This document shows positions 40,283 to 48,938 of a stretch of DNA of 64,000 bases, piece by piece. The stretch is taken from positions 1-64,000 of the forward strand of contig JBKPNV010000044.1 of NCBI GenBank assembly GCA_046732795.1. The letters are read 5' to 3'. The stretch is from Gp6-AA40 sp046732795. GTDB lineage: Bacteria > Acidobacteriota > Vicinamibacteria > Vicinamibacterales > UBA2999. How positions within the stretch are numbered: position 1 is the stretch's first letter; the number at the start of each line of letters is the position of its first letter. Below the pieces are notes generated by a model. It searched no databases, had not been told where the DNA came from, and saw only the letters and a list, made by a program, of their open reading frames with translations. Position numbers and translations under genes: made by a program.

Positions 40283-41347
40283 TCAGGCGCCGTGCGAGGG
40301 CGCGAGAGCCCGGGAGTGCGGCGGAGCGGAGTCCTGGAGGACCCGATCCTTGAGCTTGACCAGGCCGAAAAGGAAAAAGGTAAACGCGATGTACGACACG
40401 ATCGCCTGCTCGAAAGTAAGCGCCTTGTGCAGCCAGAAGCTCGCGATGCCGTAGACCATCTCGACGTGAATCCAATACACGAAGAGAGAGGCCACGCCAA
40501 AATCGCGGATCGGAGACCAGCCGCGGAAGAATGCGTTCCACAGGTACCCGATTGGTATCGATGTGATAAGAACGCCGAGCCGCACAAAAAAGAACGTGGG
40601 CGACCCAGTCCAGAAAGTCGTGCCCGTGTAGAACGTCGGCAGGTAGGTCGACAGATAGCCGACCACGGCAATCAGCGGGCCGCTAATCGCCAGTGCTTTC
40701 AGCGCTGTCCGTTCTTCGTCATCCGTCCTTGTCCGATCGAGCCACAGCCCGATCACGACCCCGCAGAGCAGAAATCCGGCCCACGGAAACAGCGTGAATG
40801 CTCCGGACCCGGGCACCGCTTTGAAATACCACTGGATCGGGTAGGGCATCGATGCAATAGCGGTCTCTTGTCGGATCAGAGGTGTGGCCAGAACGAACAA
40901 CAACGCGCCAGCACTCAAAGCGGCGGCGCGCCACAGATCTTTCGCCGCGATGCGCCACAACACCGCGGCCAGTACCATCGACAGCCCCATGACGTTCAGG
41001 ATGTCGACCTTGAAGAGGGTTTGCGGAAACGGCCCGCCGCTGACGATGAACGACTGAAGACGGAAAAGGACACCAAGTCCGAGAATCTGCCAACCCCTGC
41101 GACGAGCGATCGCCGCAGCTGCAGAAACGGTCAGCCCGCGTCGCTGCCTCGAGCCGATTGCGAGCGCCAGTGCAACACCGGCGAGAAACAGAAACAAGGG
41201 CGCGCTGAATCCGCCGATCGCGATCGCCCATCGGTATGGATGTTCGGAACGGTCGGGGACGCGCACCCACGCGTCGAACAGGTGCGCTTCCACCATGATC
41301 AACACGGCGACGCCGCGCAGCCAGTCGAGATACGATCTGCGACGCAC
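40283..41347 (-). CDS. DUF1624/heparan-alpha-glucosaminide N-acetyltransferase-like membrane protein
   Basis: Inner-membrane protein of 354 residues with about 9-10 hydrophobic helices. The opening RSYLDWLRGVAVLIMVEAHL and the loop FSAPLFLFLAGVALAL match the DUF1624/YeiB-type acyltransferase fold, which moves acetyl groups from cytoplasmic acetyl-CoA to extracytoplasmic sugars. The histidine in VEAHLFDAW is the likely counterpart of the active-site histidine. No glycan cluster surrounds it, so the acceptor is unknown. It lies between the DGQHR gene and the FTR1 permease, all leftward. Confidence 0.8.
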   Translation of the reverse strand: MRRRSYLDWLRGVAVLIMVEAHLFDAWVRVPDRSEHPYRWAIAIGGFSAPLFLFLAGVALALAIGSRQRRGLTVSAAAAIARRRGWQILGLGVLFRLQSFIVSGGPFPQTLFKVDILNVMGLSMVLAAVLWRIAAKDLWRAAALSAGALLFVLATPLIRQETAIASMPYPIQWYFKAVPGSGAFTLFPWAGFLLCGVVIGLWLDRTRTDDEERTALKALAISGPLIAVVGYLSTYLPTFYTGTTFWTGSPTFFFVRLGVLITSIPIGYLWNAFFRGWSPIRDFGVASLFVYWIHVEMVYGIASFWLHKALTFEQAIVSYIAFTFFLFGLVKLKDRVLQDSAPPHSRALAPSHGA

Positions 41348-41457
41348 CTTACTATTTTGAGGCTTTCCCAGGCGCGATCTGATGACCGATCAAGCGAAAC
41401 CGAGCCTCGGCTGTCCGCCGCTGTCCACGAGAATGACGGGGTGCGCGTTCGATATCT

Positions 41458-42255
41458 TCAGCGAACGGCCGTCTGCCGCATGCCGGGAGCCGGTGCTGTC
41501 GTCGGCGGCTTTCTGGATCCGAATAATGTGGAGAAGAGCAGCCAGGCTACTGGCAGCGCCAGCAGCATGTAGCTGAGGAATTGGCCATATCGTCCATCAG
41601 GACCGTAAGGCTCCGTGGCCCAATGAAGCGCTTCACTGCCCTGCCAGAGATTCGCTTCGGTGAGCTCATGAAAACCGTAGATTGCCAGTTGCACGACGAA
41701 CACGGACAGGAACACTGCGGTCACCTGGAAGAAGAGACCCAGGTTGATGCGATATCCGTAACGAGACCACAGCCACGCAACGAACGCGGCACTCGACACT
41801 CCAGCAGTTGCCCCGATCAGGATGTTGACGGCCGCTTCCTGAAAGAGCAGCGTGCCCATGAGCAGCGCCGTCTCCATTCCTTCGCGCGTGATCATCAACA
41901 GCGTGAAGAGGAATACACCGGCGAATGCTTTCGCACCAGTCTTCATCGCTGACGATTCGAGGTGCGATTCGATCTCGCGTTTCATCTTCCGTGCATGACG
42001 CCACATGTGGACGATGAGTGAGGCCACGAGTACCGCGGCGACCAGCGCGAGCACTCCTTCCCACAAGGCCTGGTTGGACGCTTGTTGAAACAAGAGCGCC
42101 GCTCCGATGCTGACCAGAATCGACAGGCCGATGCCCCAGTGCACTGCCGAGACCAGGCTCGATCGCCCCGCCTTCTTCAAATACGCCAGGCTGATCGCAA
42201 CGATAAGAAACGCTTCGAGTCCTTCACGCAGCGTGATGACAAATGCCTGTAACAT
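41458..42255 (-). CDS. FTR1 family iron permease
   Basis: High-affinity Fe(III)/Fe(II) importer of the inner membrane, 265 residues with 7 predicted helices. Both REGxE motifs are present: REGLE (10-14) in helix 1 and REGME (124-128) in helix 4. The ATG at 42255 begins MLQAFVITLREG as in EfeU/Ftr1; a farther start would add 18 unlike residues. No EfeO, EfeB or multicopper oxidase is adjacent. A TGAGA-TCGAG-TCTCA inverted repeat 17 nt upstream suggests Fur-type control. It follows the exported methyltransferase gene. Confidence 0.9.
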   Translation of the reverse strand: MLQAFVITLREGLEAFLIVAISLAYLKKAGRSSLVSAVHWGIGLSILVSIGAALLFQQASNQALWEGVLALVAAVLVASLIVHMWRHARKMKREIESHLESSAMKTGAKAFAGVFLFTLLMITREGMETALLMGTLLFQEAAVNILIGATAGVSSAAFVAWLWSRYGYRINLGLFFQVTAVFLSVFVVQLAIYGFHELTEANLWQGSEALHWATEPYGPDGRYGQFLSYMLLALPVAWLLFSTLFGSRKPPTTAPAPGMRQTAVR

Positions 42256-42271
42256 GGCAGCCCCGCTAAAC

Positions 42272-42286
42272 TGAGATCGAGTCTCA
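42272..42286 (-). promoter_or_regulatory. Fur-like inverted repeat upstream of the FTR1 gene
   Basis: TGAGA-TCGAG-TCTCA, with arms like the TGAGAATNATTCTCA form of Fur boxes seen in several Gram-negative bacteria. It lies 17 nt before the FTR1 start. Support comes from symmetry, position and the iron-uptake function of the gene. Confidence 0.45.
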
Positions 42287-42332
42287 AGTCTATTACGGCT
42301 GCCTTTCACGAAACAACTATTCCCGGGAGACC

Positions 42333-42351
42333 GGCGCTTTTTTCAAGCGCC
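42333..42351. terminator. Hairpin after the methyltransferase gene
   Basis: GGCGCTT-5nt-AAGCGCC, a perfect 7-bp stem, flanked by further GC-rich partial complementarity (CCCGGGAG and CTCCGGG). It lies between the exported methyltransferase stop and the FTR1 promoter region, a fitting place for a terminator. Confidence 0.5.
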
Positions 42352-42409
42352 GCCTCCGGGCCCCTGGGAGGTTGTAATTTGTTCAGGTTGAAATTGCGTT
42401 TTGGAGAAA

Positions 42410-42964
42410 TTACTGAATCGGAATCGTCCAGAAGTACACCGTCCGGCCGTTGACGTTCAGCGTTTCTTTTGGCTTTCGCTCGGTTCCGTCTGAGCTCATA
42501 TCGAAGGCATGCGACACGATGCGAGTTCCGGGTTTGAGCTCTTTGTTCAACTTCGGGATGAGCTTCACATTGAGCGACGGAAGCAGGTAGAGCGTCACAA
42601 CCGTCGCTTCGCTGATGTCAGTCGTGAAGAGATCCTGATTGAGGAACTTCACCCGATCGCCGACACCGGCTGTCTTGAGATTTTCCGTGGCCTCTTTGAT
42701 ACGTTGCGGGTCGATGTCGATACCCACGCCGCGGGCGCCATAGGTCTTGGCCGCCGTGATCGGAATGCGGCCGTCGCCCGACCCGAGGTCGTAAATGACG
42801 TCATTTTTCGTCACCTTGGCCAACTTGAGCATCGCGTCCACGACCTCTTGTGGGGTGGGAACGAAGATCACGTCTGGCGAGCGCAGGGGCTGCTGCGCCC
42901 AGGCAGGCGCGACAACCGTCGTGACCAGAATCGTCAGGATCAGAAGCAGTCTGCGAGCAGTCAT
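42410..42964 (-). CDS. Exported class I SAM-methyltransferase-like protein
   Basis: 184 residues with an N-terminal signal peptide (MTARRLLLILTILVTTVV to APAWAQQ) followed by an ordinary class I methyltransferase core: IYDLGSGDGRIPI (motif I, 57-69), the acidic end of strand 2 in GVGIDIDPQR, and LNQDLF. A strong AAGGAGG site lies 3 nt before the ATG. Similar signal-peptide-bearing methyltransferase-like proteins occur in Acidobacteriota, Planctomycetes and Proteobacteria. S-adenosylmethionine is not expected in the periplasm, so the protein may bind another ligand or use SAM from outside. Function unknown. Confidence 0.8.
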   Translation of the reverse strand: MTARRLLLILTILVTTVVAPAWAQQPLRSPDVIFVPTPQEVVDAMLKLAKVTKNDVIYDLGSGDGRIPITAAKTYGARGVGIDIDPQRIKEATENLKTAGVGDRVKFLNQDLFTTDISEATVVTLYLLPSLNVKLIPKLNKELKPGTRIVSHAFDMSSDGTERKPKETLNVNGRTVYFWTIPIQ

Positions 42965-43030
42965 GAGCCTCCTTCAAACCGGACCGCGGCGCTGTCTGTG
43001 CCCGCCGACGGCTGGTTTTGCCAATATCTC

Positions 43031-43133
43031 TGGCGCGATTGCGCCAAGGACCGCGTCGCGGTCCAGCGTAAAGGAGGATTATCTAACAGCTTCCAAATCA
43101 GCCGCTAGCAGCTGGCGGAAATATCCGCCAGCT
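43031..43133. repeat. Three perfect hairpins in the gap between HTH and methyltransferase genes
   Basis: TGGCGC-GATT-GCGCCA (43031-43046), GGACCGC-GTC-GCGGTCC (43048-43064) and AGCTGGCGGA-AATA-TCCGCCAGCT (43110-43133). The last overlaps the stop codon of the HTH gene. Together they could form a structured RNA, a terminator set, or protein-binding sites. Confidence 0.55.
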
Positions 43134-43615
43134 CAAGGAAGGGTTCGCGGTGCGCGTCGCTGACGGAACGCGGGCTCGGCGCCAGTCAGGCGGTTCCACA
43201 GTGCACGGCCCGGCTGGGTCAGAAACGCATGCCACGCGGGCTTGGTGTCCTCCGATGCGCGCTTATCGGTACTGCGGCGGCCCTGAGGGTGGCTGAACTC
43301 GTCCTGGTAACCAGACGAGGACGCCACGATCGAAGCGATCTCCTGAATCGTCCCGCCGGCACGACGGTCGCCCTGAGGGAACAGCCGGCAGAATTCCTCC
43401 ACCGTATCCACGGGATCGAGATCCACGGCCAGCGCATACTCGCGAATCCAGGCGCGCGAGTACAGGCCACGCGGCCAGCCGGTCAGATCGTTTCGTTCGA
43501 GGCCTTCGAGAAGATCGCGCCGGATTCGCAGGGTGGCCGCAATTTCCTCGATCGACACACGATTGCGCGTACGATGACGACGCAACCGCGTTACGAACAT
43601 CTCCTGAGGGTTCAT
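43133..43615 (-). CDS. RodZ-like helix-turn-helix protein without membrane segment
   Basis: 160-residue protein whose first 85 residues form the HTH_25 domain found at the N-terminus of RodZ (SIEEIAATLRIRRDLLEGLE, then WPRGLYSRAWIREYALAVDLDP). Unlike RodZ there is no following transmembrane helix or periplasmic domain; the C-terminal half is hydrophilic and unrecognised. It may act as a stand-alone DNA-binding or cytoskeleton-linked protein. A perfect hairpin overlaps its stop. It lies between hemQ and the methyltransferase gene, all leftward. Confidence 0.75.
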   Translation of the reverse strand: MNPQEMFVTRLRRHRTRNRVSIEEIAATLRIRRDLLEGLERNDLTGWPRGLYSRAWIREYALAVDLDPVDTVEEFCRLFPQGDRRAGGTIQEIASIVASSSGYQDEFSHPQGRRSTDKRASEDTKPAWHAFLTQPGRALWNRLTGAEPAFRQRRAPRTLP

Positions 43616-43731
43616 GTGGTCTCCAGTAGCGTGGAGAACCAGAGCAATTCCCGCGCCTTCGACCGGTTTCGGCAGTGCGCTTCTTTCTCCTTCAATGACG
43701 GAGACTTACTGGACTCGACGAAACCGTAACC

Positions 43732-43778
43732 GGGGCGAGTTGTTCCAAATTCGCCCCCTTGGATTACGGATTTCCGTA
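43732..43778. terminator. Two inverted repeats downstream of hemQ
   Basis: GGGGCGA-12nt-TCGCCCC (43732-43757) and TACGGA-TT-TCCGTA (43765-43778) lie in the 229-nt gap between the hemQ stop and the HTH gene start. Neither has a T-run; they may be terminator hairpins for hemQ or operator sites for the HTH gene. Confidence 0.35.
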
Positions 43779-43844
43779 TTCCAGATCGAGCCGTGCCTGA
43801 GGAATTTAACGTCGATCCGGCGTTTGTCGAACGTCTCCCGGGCT

Positions 43845-44663
43845 CTAGTCCAGAGTGGGAACGGCGCCGCCAAGATAAGTGGCAAGGTGGGTCAGATCGA
43901 ACTGCAAACCGGTATAGAAGGGACCGAACTCGGCAAATTTCGCGCTCGCTTCATCGAAGCGCATCTCGTAAATCAACTTCTTGAACACCAGCGGATCCTG
44001 CGCGAACAAATCAACGCCCCACTCCCAATCGTCATAGCCAATGGAGCCGGAGATGACCTGCGTGACCTTGCCCGAGTAGTGGCGTCCGATCATTCCGTGT
44101 TCGCGCATCATGCTTGCGCGTCGCTCGAAGGGCTCCGAGTACCAATTGACGCTCTCGCCTCGGCGCTTGTTCATCGGATAGAAGCACACGTAACGCGCGC
44201 GCGGCATCTCGATGAAGAGACGGCTCATCACCCGTTGCCGCTGCGTTTCCATTTCTGAGTCGAACGCGCTCTCGAATGCGTCGCTTCCCGGCTTATGGAT
44301 TGCGCCAAGCTGCTCGTGGAGCTTGCCGGTCATCTCATACATGCCGAGCTCGACGATCGAGACGTACGATGTCGTCGTGTCCAGATAGCCGTGCAGCTCG
44401 GTCCGCGACAGCGCCAGTTGCGCCTGGGCGATCTGCTCGAAACCCCGGCGGAAACAGATGAACATCAGGTCCGCCTTGTGCCCCAGCATCTGCACGGCGG
44501 CCGTCGATCCCGCATCGGGCACCGAGAGCGCGCGCACTGCCTCGTCCGACATGCGCTGCAGGTCCGCTGGTCCGGCGCCGCGCAAGCGTTCCCAGCGAAC
44601 GCGGAACATCAGGTGAAGGATGCTCCAGCCTTCGAGTGACTCCGGTACGAGTGGGTTGTGCAT
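43845..44663 (-). CDS. hemQ: Coproheme decarboxylase HemQ (chlorite dismutase family)
   Basis: Haem-dependent enzyme that converts coproheme III to protoheme with hydrogen peroxide, the last step of the coproporphyrin-dependent pathway. The 272-residue protein has the family's C-terminal half almost to consensus: YPMNKRRGE (catalytic Tyr162), NWYSEPFERRASMMREHG with proximal-ligand candidate His189, then GKVTQVISGSIGYDDWEWG and FKKLIYEMRFDEAS. The strong conservation supports HemQ over a detoxifying chlorite dismutase. Other haem genes are not adjacent. Symbols chdC and hemQ are both in use. Confidence 0.93.
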   Translation of the reverse strand: MHNPLVPESLEGWSILHLMFRVRWERLRGAGPADLQRMSDEAVRALSVPDAGSTAAVQMLGHKADLMFICFRRGFEQIAQAQLALSRTELHGYLDTTTSYVSIVELGMYEMTGKLHEQLGAIHKPGSDAFESAFDSEMETQRQRVMSRLFIEMPRARYVCFYPMNKRRGESVNWYSEPFERRASMMREHGMIGRHYSGKVTQVISGSIGYDDWEWGVDLFAQDPLVFKKLIYEMRFDEASAKFAEFGPFYTGLQFDLTHLATYLGGAVPTLD

Positions 44664-44692
44664 GGAGAGAATGTTACTCGCTCAATGCTCGT

Positions 44693-47600
44693 TTACGTCG
44701 TCCCGGTGGCACGCGCGTGCCCGGCGTCGCGAAGAGCTTTGTGGCCGGAACGGCGCAGACGCGCAGTCAGCCAATCCCGGCTGTCGGCAAGTATCTCGTA
44801 CACGGTGGGAATGACGAGCAGGGTCAGCAACGTCGACGTGACGACGCCGCCAATCACGGTGACCCCGAGCGGCGCACGGAAGTCTCCACCCTCGCCGGTG
44901 CCCATCGCCACCGGCACCATGCCGGCGACGAGCGCGAACGTCGTCATCAGGATAGGCCGCAACCGCACACGCCCCGCCTGAATGAGCGCCTCGCGCCGAG
45001 GCATCCCGGCTTCTTCCGACCACTTGGCAAAGTCGATCAGCAGAATGGCGTTCTTCGCCACGATCCCGACCAGCAGGATGACGCCGATCATGCTCATGAT
45101 GTTGAGCGATGCCCTCCCGACGAGGAGCGCCAGCATGACGCCAATCAACGACAGCGGGAGCGAGAGCATGATCGACAACGGCTCGAGGAACGATCCGAAC
45201 TGCACAACCAGGACGAAGTACATCAAAAGGATGGCCACACCGATTGCGAGGAACATCTGGGTGAAGATCTCCTGCTGTTGCTCCGTCTCGCCGCCCTGGG
45301 TCAAAGAATAGCCCGGCGGGAAGGTCACCGATTGCTGCACCCGCGCCATCGTGTCGCTGACGACAGCCGACAGGGGACGGTTCTCGGTGTTGGCCTCGAC
45401 GTTGATGACGCGATCGCGATCGAGGTGATCGATCCGGGCCGGTCCGATGGACGGCGTGACACGGGCGACCTGCCCGAGCGGGATGCTCTTGTCGTTGTTG
45501 CTGCCCACGAGCAAGGGAAGCGATTCGAGGTCGGCCACAACGGTTCGAGACTCCGGCGCGAGTCGAATCGTCACGTCGCGCGTCTCCCCGGACGGATCGA
45601 TCCAGTCACCGACATCGATGCCGGCAAACGCCGGCCGCAACGCCTGCGCGACCTGGCCGACCGTGACGCCGAGCGATCCGGCAAGTGCGCGATCGATCTG
45701 CACGTCGAGTTCCGGCTTCTGTCCCTTCGTCGACAGGGCCACGTCGACGGCTCCAGGCACCTTGCGCATCTCCGTGGCAACGGCCTGCGCAAGGCCCGTC
45801 AACTGCGTTGCGTCGGGCCCGCGCACCTGCAATTGAATCTGTTTCTCACCCGGGTTGAAGCCGGTGCTGATCGATGCCGTGATTCCAGCCAGGCGGACCA
45901 GTTCCGAGCGGATGTCGGCGACCACCTGCAACTGGCTTCGCGTGCGCTCGGTCTTGGGCGTCAGCTTCACGTAGACCACGCCTTCGTCGACCGCATCGCC
46001 CTGACCGCCAATGGCTGTATACACGTACCTCACTTCCGGACGCGAGCGCGCAATTCGAGAGACTTCCTGAGCCTTTACTCGTGTGTACGCGAGATTCGAT
46101 CCGGGCGGTGTCTCGATATCGATTCTGAACTCGGACGTATCCATCTCCGGCACGAAGCCGGCACCGACGATGCCCATTGCTGGAAGCGCTAACGCCGCGA
46201 CGAACGTCACGATCGCGAGGGAGACCATCGCGAAGCGGTGATCGAGCGCCCACGCGATGACACTCTTGTAGCGTTCCGCCTGTCGGTCGAACCACTGGTT
46301 GAATCTTCCGAGAACTCGCGACACGAGCGGCCGCTGGTGCAACGGCAGGTGCGGGTCGGGCCAGTACGCCGACAGCATCGGGTCGAGCGAGAACGACACG
46401 AACAGCGACACCAGCACCGAACACACGATCGTCAGCCCGAACGGCTTGAACCATTGGCCGGCGATCCCGCCGAGGAACGCGATCGGCACGAACACGACGA
46501 CGATGGAGAGCGTCGTCGCCGTCACGGCAAGGCCGATCTCGTCAGTGCCGTCGAAAGCGGCCTGGTAATGCCCCTTCCCCATCTCGACGTGACGGACGAT
46601 GTTCTCTCGCACCACGATCGCATCGTCGATGAGGATGCCGATCGACAACGACAGCCCGAGCAGCGACATCGTGTTCAGCGTGAAGCCGTACGCCCACACC
46701 GCGACGAATGAGGCGAGCACGGAGACCGGAAGAGCGAGCCCGGTGATGATCGTCGAGCGCCACGAATTGAGAAACAGGAACACGACGGCAACAGTGAGCG
46801 CGGCCCCTTCGATCAACGCCTGCTGCACGCCGGCGACGGAATCGGCCACGCGCACGCCGGCATCGGTGACCACGCGAAGCGTCACGCCGGCAGGGAGCGT
46901 GCGTTGAATGTCGGCCACGCGCGTGCGTATCTGTTCGGCGATCGCAGTCGTGCTGAACCCGGTCGACTTGAGGATGTCGATGCCCACCGCCGATTCATCG
47001 TTGTACAAAGCGAAGGAACGCGGTTCCTCGGTCGCGTCGCGCACGTCGGCCAGATCGCCCAGCCGGATCACGCGCCCCTGCGATTGCGACACCACCAGCT
47101 GCTTGAAGTCCGCGGGTGACTCGAGACGCCCTTTGAGCCTGATCGTGCGCTCCTCGAGCTCTCCTGCGAGTCGGCCCACGGGCGAAGCGAGGTTCTGAGA
47201 CTGAAGCGCCTGCACGACCTGCGACACGCCGACGCCACTGGCCTGCAGATCGCGAGGCCGGATCTCGACAACCAGTTCGCGTTCAACGGCGCCTACGAGG
47301 TTGACCGATGCAACGCCGGAAATGGCGCGGAGCCGGCGGGTGATGTCCGGGTCGGCCAGCCGGGTGAGCTCCGCGCCGGTAAGGCCCGGAGACGAGAGCG
47401 TCAGCGACATGATCGGTCGGTCGGCCGGATCGAACTGCGTGAGGATCGGCTCTTCCATCTCGCTCGGCAGTTCGTTGCGAATCTCTCCAATCTTGTCGCG
47501 GACCTCCTGGCTCGCCAACCGCGGATCTTTCGAGAAGTCGAACTCCACGATGATGTTGGCAAAGCTGTCGAGCGAGTTCGATCGCATCCGATCGACACCG

Positions 47601-47824
47601 CTGATGCCGGAGATCACTTCCTCGATCGGATCGATGACTTCGCGCTCGACGACGTCGGGTGATGCACCCGGGTACGGGATCGCAATCACCACGACGGGCG
47701 CATCAATTTCGGGGTATTCGTCCGTATCGAGCTGGACGAGCGCGACCAGTCCGAAAACGACGAAGAGCAACATCGCCACGATCGTCAAGACCGGGCGTTT
47801 AATCGCGGTATCTGAAATGAACAT
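44693..47824 (-). CDS. RND multidrug efflux permease (AcrB/HAE1 family)
   Basis: Inner-membrane proton-driven pump subunit of 1043 residues, a normal AcrB length, with 12 transmembrane helices and two large periplasmic loops. Helix 4 has the proton-relay pair in ILIDDAIVVREN (about residue 405), and helix 10 has the lysine in VGIVAKNAILLIDF. The N-terminus MFISDTAIKRPVLT and FVPEMDTSEFRIDIETPPGSN are typical. It follows the adaptor gene by 5 nt and is the last gene of the marR-tolC-MFP-RND operon. Substrates cannot be inferred. Confidence 0.95.
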   Translation of the reverse strand: MFISDTAIKRPVLTIVAMLLFVVFGLVALVQLDTDEYPEIDAPVVVIAIPYPGASPDVVEREVIDPIEEVISGISGVDRMRSNSLDSFANIIVEFDFSKDPRLASQEVRDKIGEIRNELPSEMEEPILTQFDPADRPIMSLTLSSPGLTGAELTRLADPDITRRLRAISGVASVNLVGAVERELVVEIRPRDLQASGVGVSQVVQALQSQNLASPVGRLAGELEERTIRLKGRLESPADFKQLVVSQSQGRVIRLGDLADVRDATEEPRSFALYNDESAVGIDILKSTGFSTTAIAEQIRTRVADIQRTLPAGVTLRVVTDAGVRVADSVAGVQQALIEGAALTVAVVFLFLNSWRSTIITGLALPVSVLASFVAVWAYGFTLNTMSLLGLSLSIGILIDDAIVVRENIVRHVEMGKGHYQAAFDGTDEIGLAVTATTLSIVVVFVPIAFLGGIAGQWFKPFGLTIVCSVLVSLFVSFSLDPMLSAYWPDPHLPLHQRPLVSRVLGRFNQWFDRQAERYKSVIAWALDHRFAMVSLAIVTFVAALALPAMGIVGAGFVPEMDTSEFRIDIETPPGSNLAYTRVKAQEVSRIARSRPEVRYVYTAIGGQGDAVDEGVVYVKLTPKTERTRSQLQVVADIRSELVRLAGITASISTGFNPGEKQIQLQVRGPDATQLTGLAQAVATEMRKVPGAVDVALSTKGQKPELDVQIDRALAGSLGVTVGQVAQALRPAFAGIDVGDWIDPSGETRDVTIRLAPESRTVVADLESLPLLVGSNNDKSIPLGQVARVTPSIGPARIDHLDRDRVINVEANTENRPLSAVVSDTMARVQQSVTFPPGYSLTQGGETEQQQEIFTQMFLAIGVAILLMYFVLVVQFGSFLEPLSIMLSLPLSLIGVMLALLVGRASLNIMSMIGVILLVGIVAKNAILLIDFAKWSEEAGMPRREALIQAGRVRLRPILMTTFALVAGMVPVAMGTGEGGDFRAPLGVTVIGGVVTSTLLTLLVIPTVYEILADSRDWLTARLRRSGHKALRDAGHARATGTT

Positions 47825-47829
47825 TGGCG

Positions 47830-48927
47830 TTACCGTGCGGCAGCCACTTTGACTGGTGTCCCTGGACTAATACCCTGCGCGGCGCCGCGCAGCAGCGTAT
47901 CTCCAGCAGTCAATCCCGCCACGACCTGCACCTCTTCGCGCCGTGGATCGCGCAGACCGAGCGTCACCGCAACTCGTTCGGTCTCGCCATCGCGAACACG
48001 CAACGCCCACGGTTCACCTTCGCTGGTGTTGACGGCATTGAGTGGCACGATCAACCCGTTCGCCGACTCGCTGACAACCCGCCCTTCGGCGAAGAGGCCG
48101 GCCACCAGCCGTCCGCCGACATTGGGAATCGCCACGTAGATCGGCACCTGCCTCGTTGCTGGATCTGCTTGCGGCGCAATGCGCTCGATTCGCCCGCTGA
48201 ACGAACGGTCGTAGCCGCGCACGGTGAAGTCCACGGACGCGCCCACGCGCAACACGGACAGATCCTCAGCGGGAACCGACGCTTCGAGCCGCATCGACGA
48301 TGGATCGATGATGCGGAACAGCTCGGCACCTGGCATCACGATGTCACCGGCATGTACCGCACGACTGGCGACGATGCCGGAGAACGGCGCGCGGATGGTC
48401 GTATCGCCGAGCGAGCGTTCGGCGCTGGCAAACCGGGCCCGGGCATCGGCAAGCGCCGCCTCCGCAACCGCGACCGAGTTGCGCGACACGTCGAGCTCGC
48501 GAGCCGCCAGCGCGCCCGCCTCGACCAGCCGTTCTGTCCGTTCCGTTTCCCGCCTGGCGACGGCCAGCTGATTCTCCGCGGATCGGACTGCCGAGGCCGC
48601 TGACTGACGGGCATCCTCGAGCGTGCGCGTCTCGATCCGGGCGAGAACGGCGCCGCGTGTTACCGCCTGCGCCTCCTCCACCGTCACATCGAGAACCGCC
48701 CCACCGATTTCGGCGCGAACCGTCGCTTCGCGCGTCGGCGTCAACTGACCGGAGATGATCGGGCCAACGATGATCGTCCCCGATTGAACTGAAACGACGT
48801 TCTCCGCGCCGAGCTGAACCGGCAGCGGAGCGGGCGCGGTGCCCTCACCTTCGACACGCTGATTGCATGCGGCGGAAAGTACCGCGAGGCTTACGAGAAG
48901 AACTGCCAGGGACCACCGAGTCTTCAT
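47830..48927 (-). CDS. RND efflux periplasmic adaptor, lipoprotein (MFP family)
   Basis: Membrane-fusion protein of 365 residues linking pump and TolC. It has a lipoprotein signal with lipobox LSAAC (Cys21), a split lipoyl domain (VRAEIGGAVLDVTVEEAQAV at the front, TIRAPFSGIVASRAVHAGD at the back), a coiled-coil hairpin between about 100 and 165, and the usual beta-barrel and membrane-proximal parts. Spacing is 11 nt from tolC and 5 nt to the pump gene. Confidence 0.93.
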   Translation of the reverse strand: MKTRWSLAVLLVSLAVLSAACNQRVEGEGTAPAPLPVQLGAENVVSVQSGTIIVGPIISGQLTPTREATVRAEIGGAVLDVTVEEAQAVTRGAVLARIETRTLEDARQSAASAVRSAENQLAVARRETERTERLVEAGALAARELDVSRNSVAVAEAALADARARFASAERSLGDTTIRAPFSGIVASRAVHAGDIVMPGAELFRIIDPSSMRLEASVPAEDLSVLRVGASVDFTVRGYDRSFSGRIERIAPQADPATRQVPIYVAIPNVGGRLVAGLFAEGRVVSESANGLIVPLNAVNTSEGEPWALRVRDGETERVAVTLGLRDPRREEVQVVAGLTAGDTLLRGAAQGISPGTPVKVAAAR

Positions 48928-48938
48928 TGAGTTCCTGC

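Noticed and set aside
40154..41572. 472-codon plus-strand frame
   Set aside because: Antisense to the DUF1624 acyltransferase gene; composition is that of a shadow frame.
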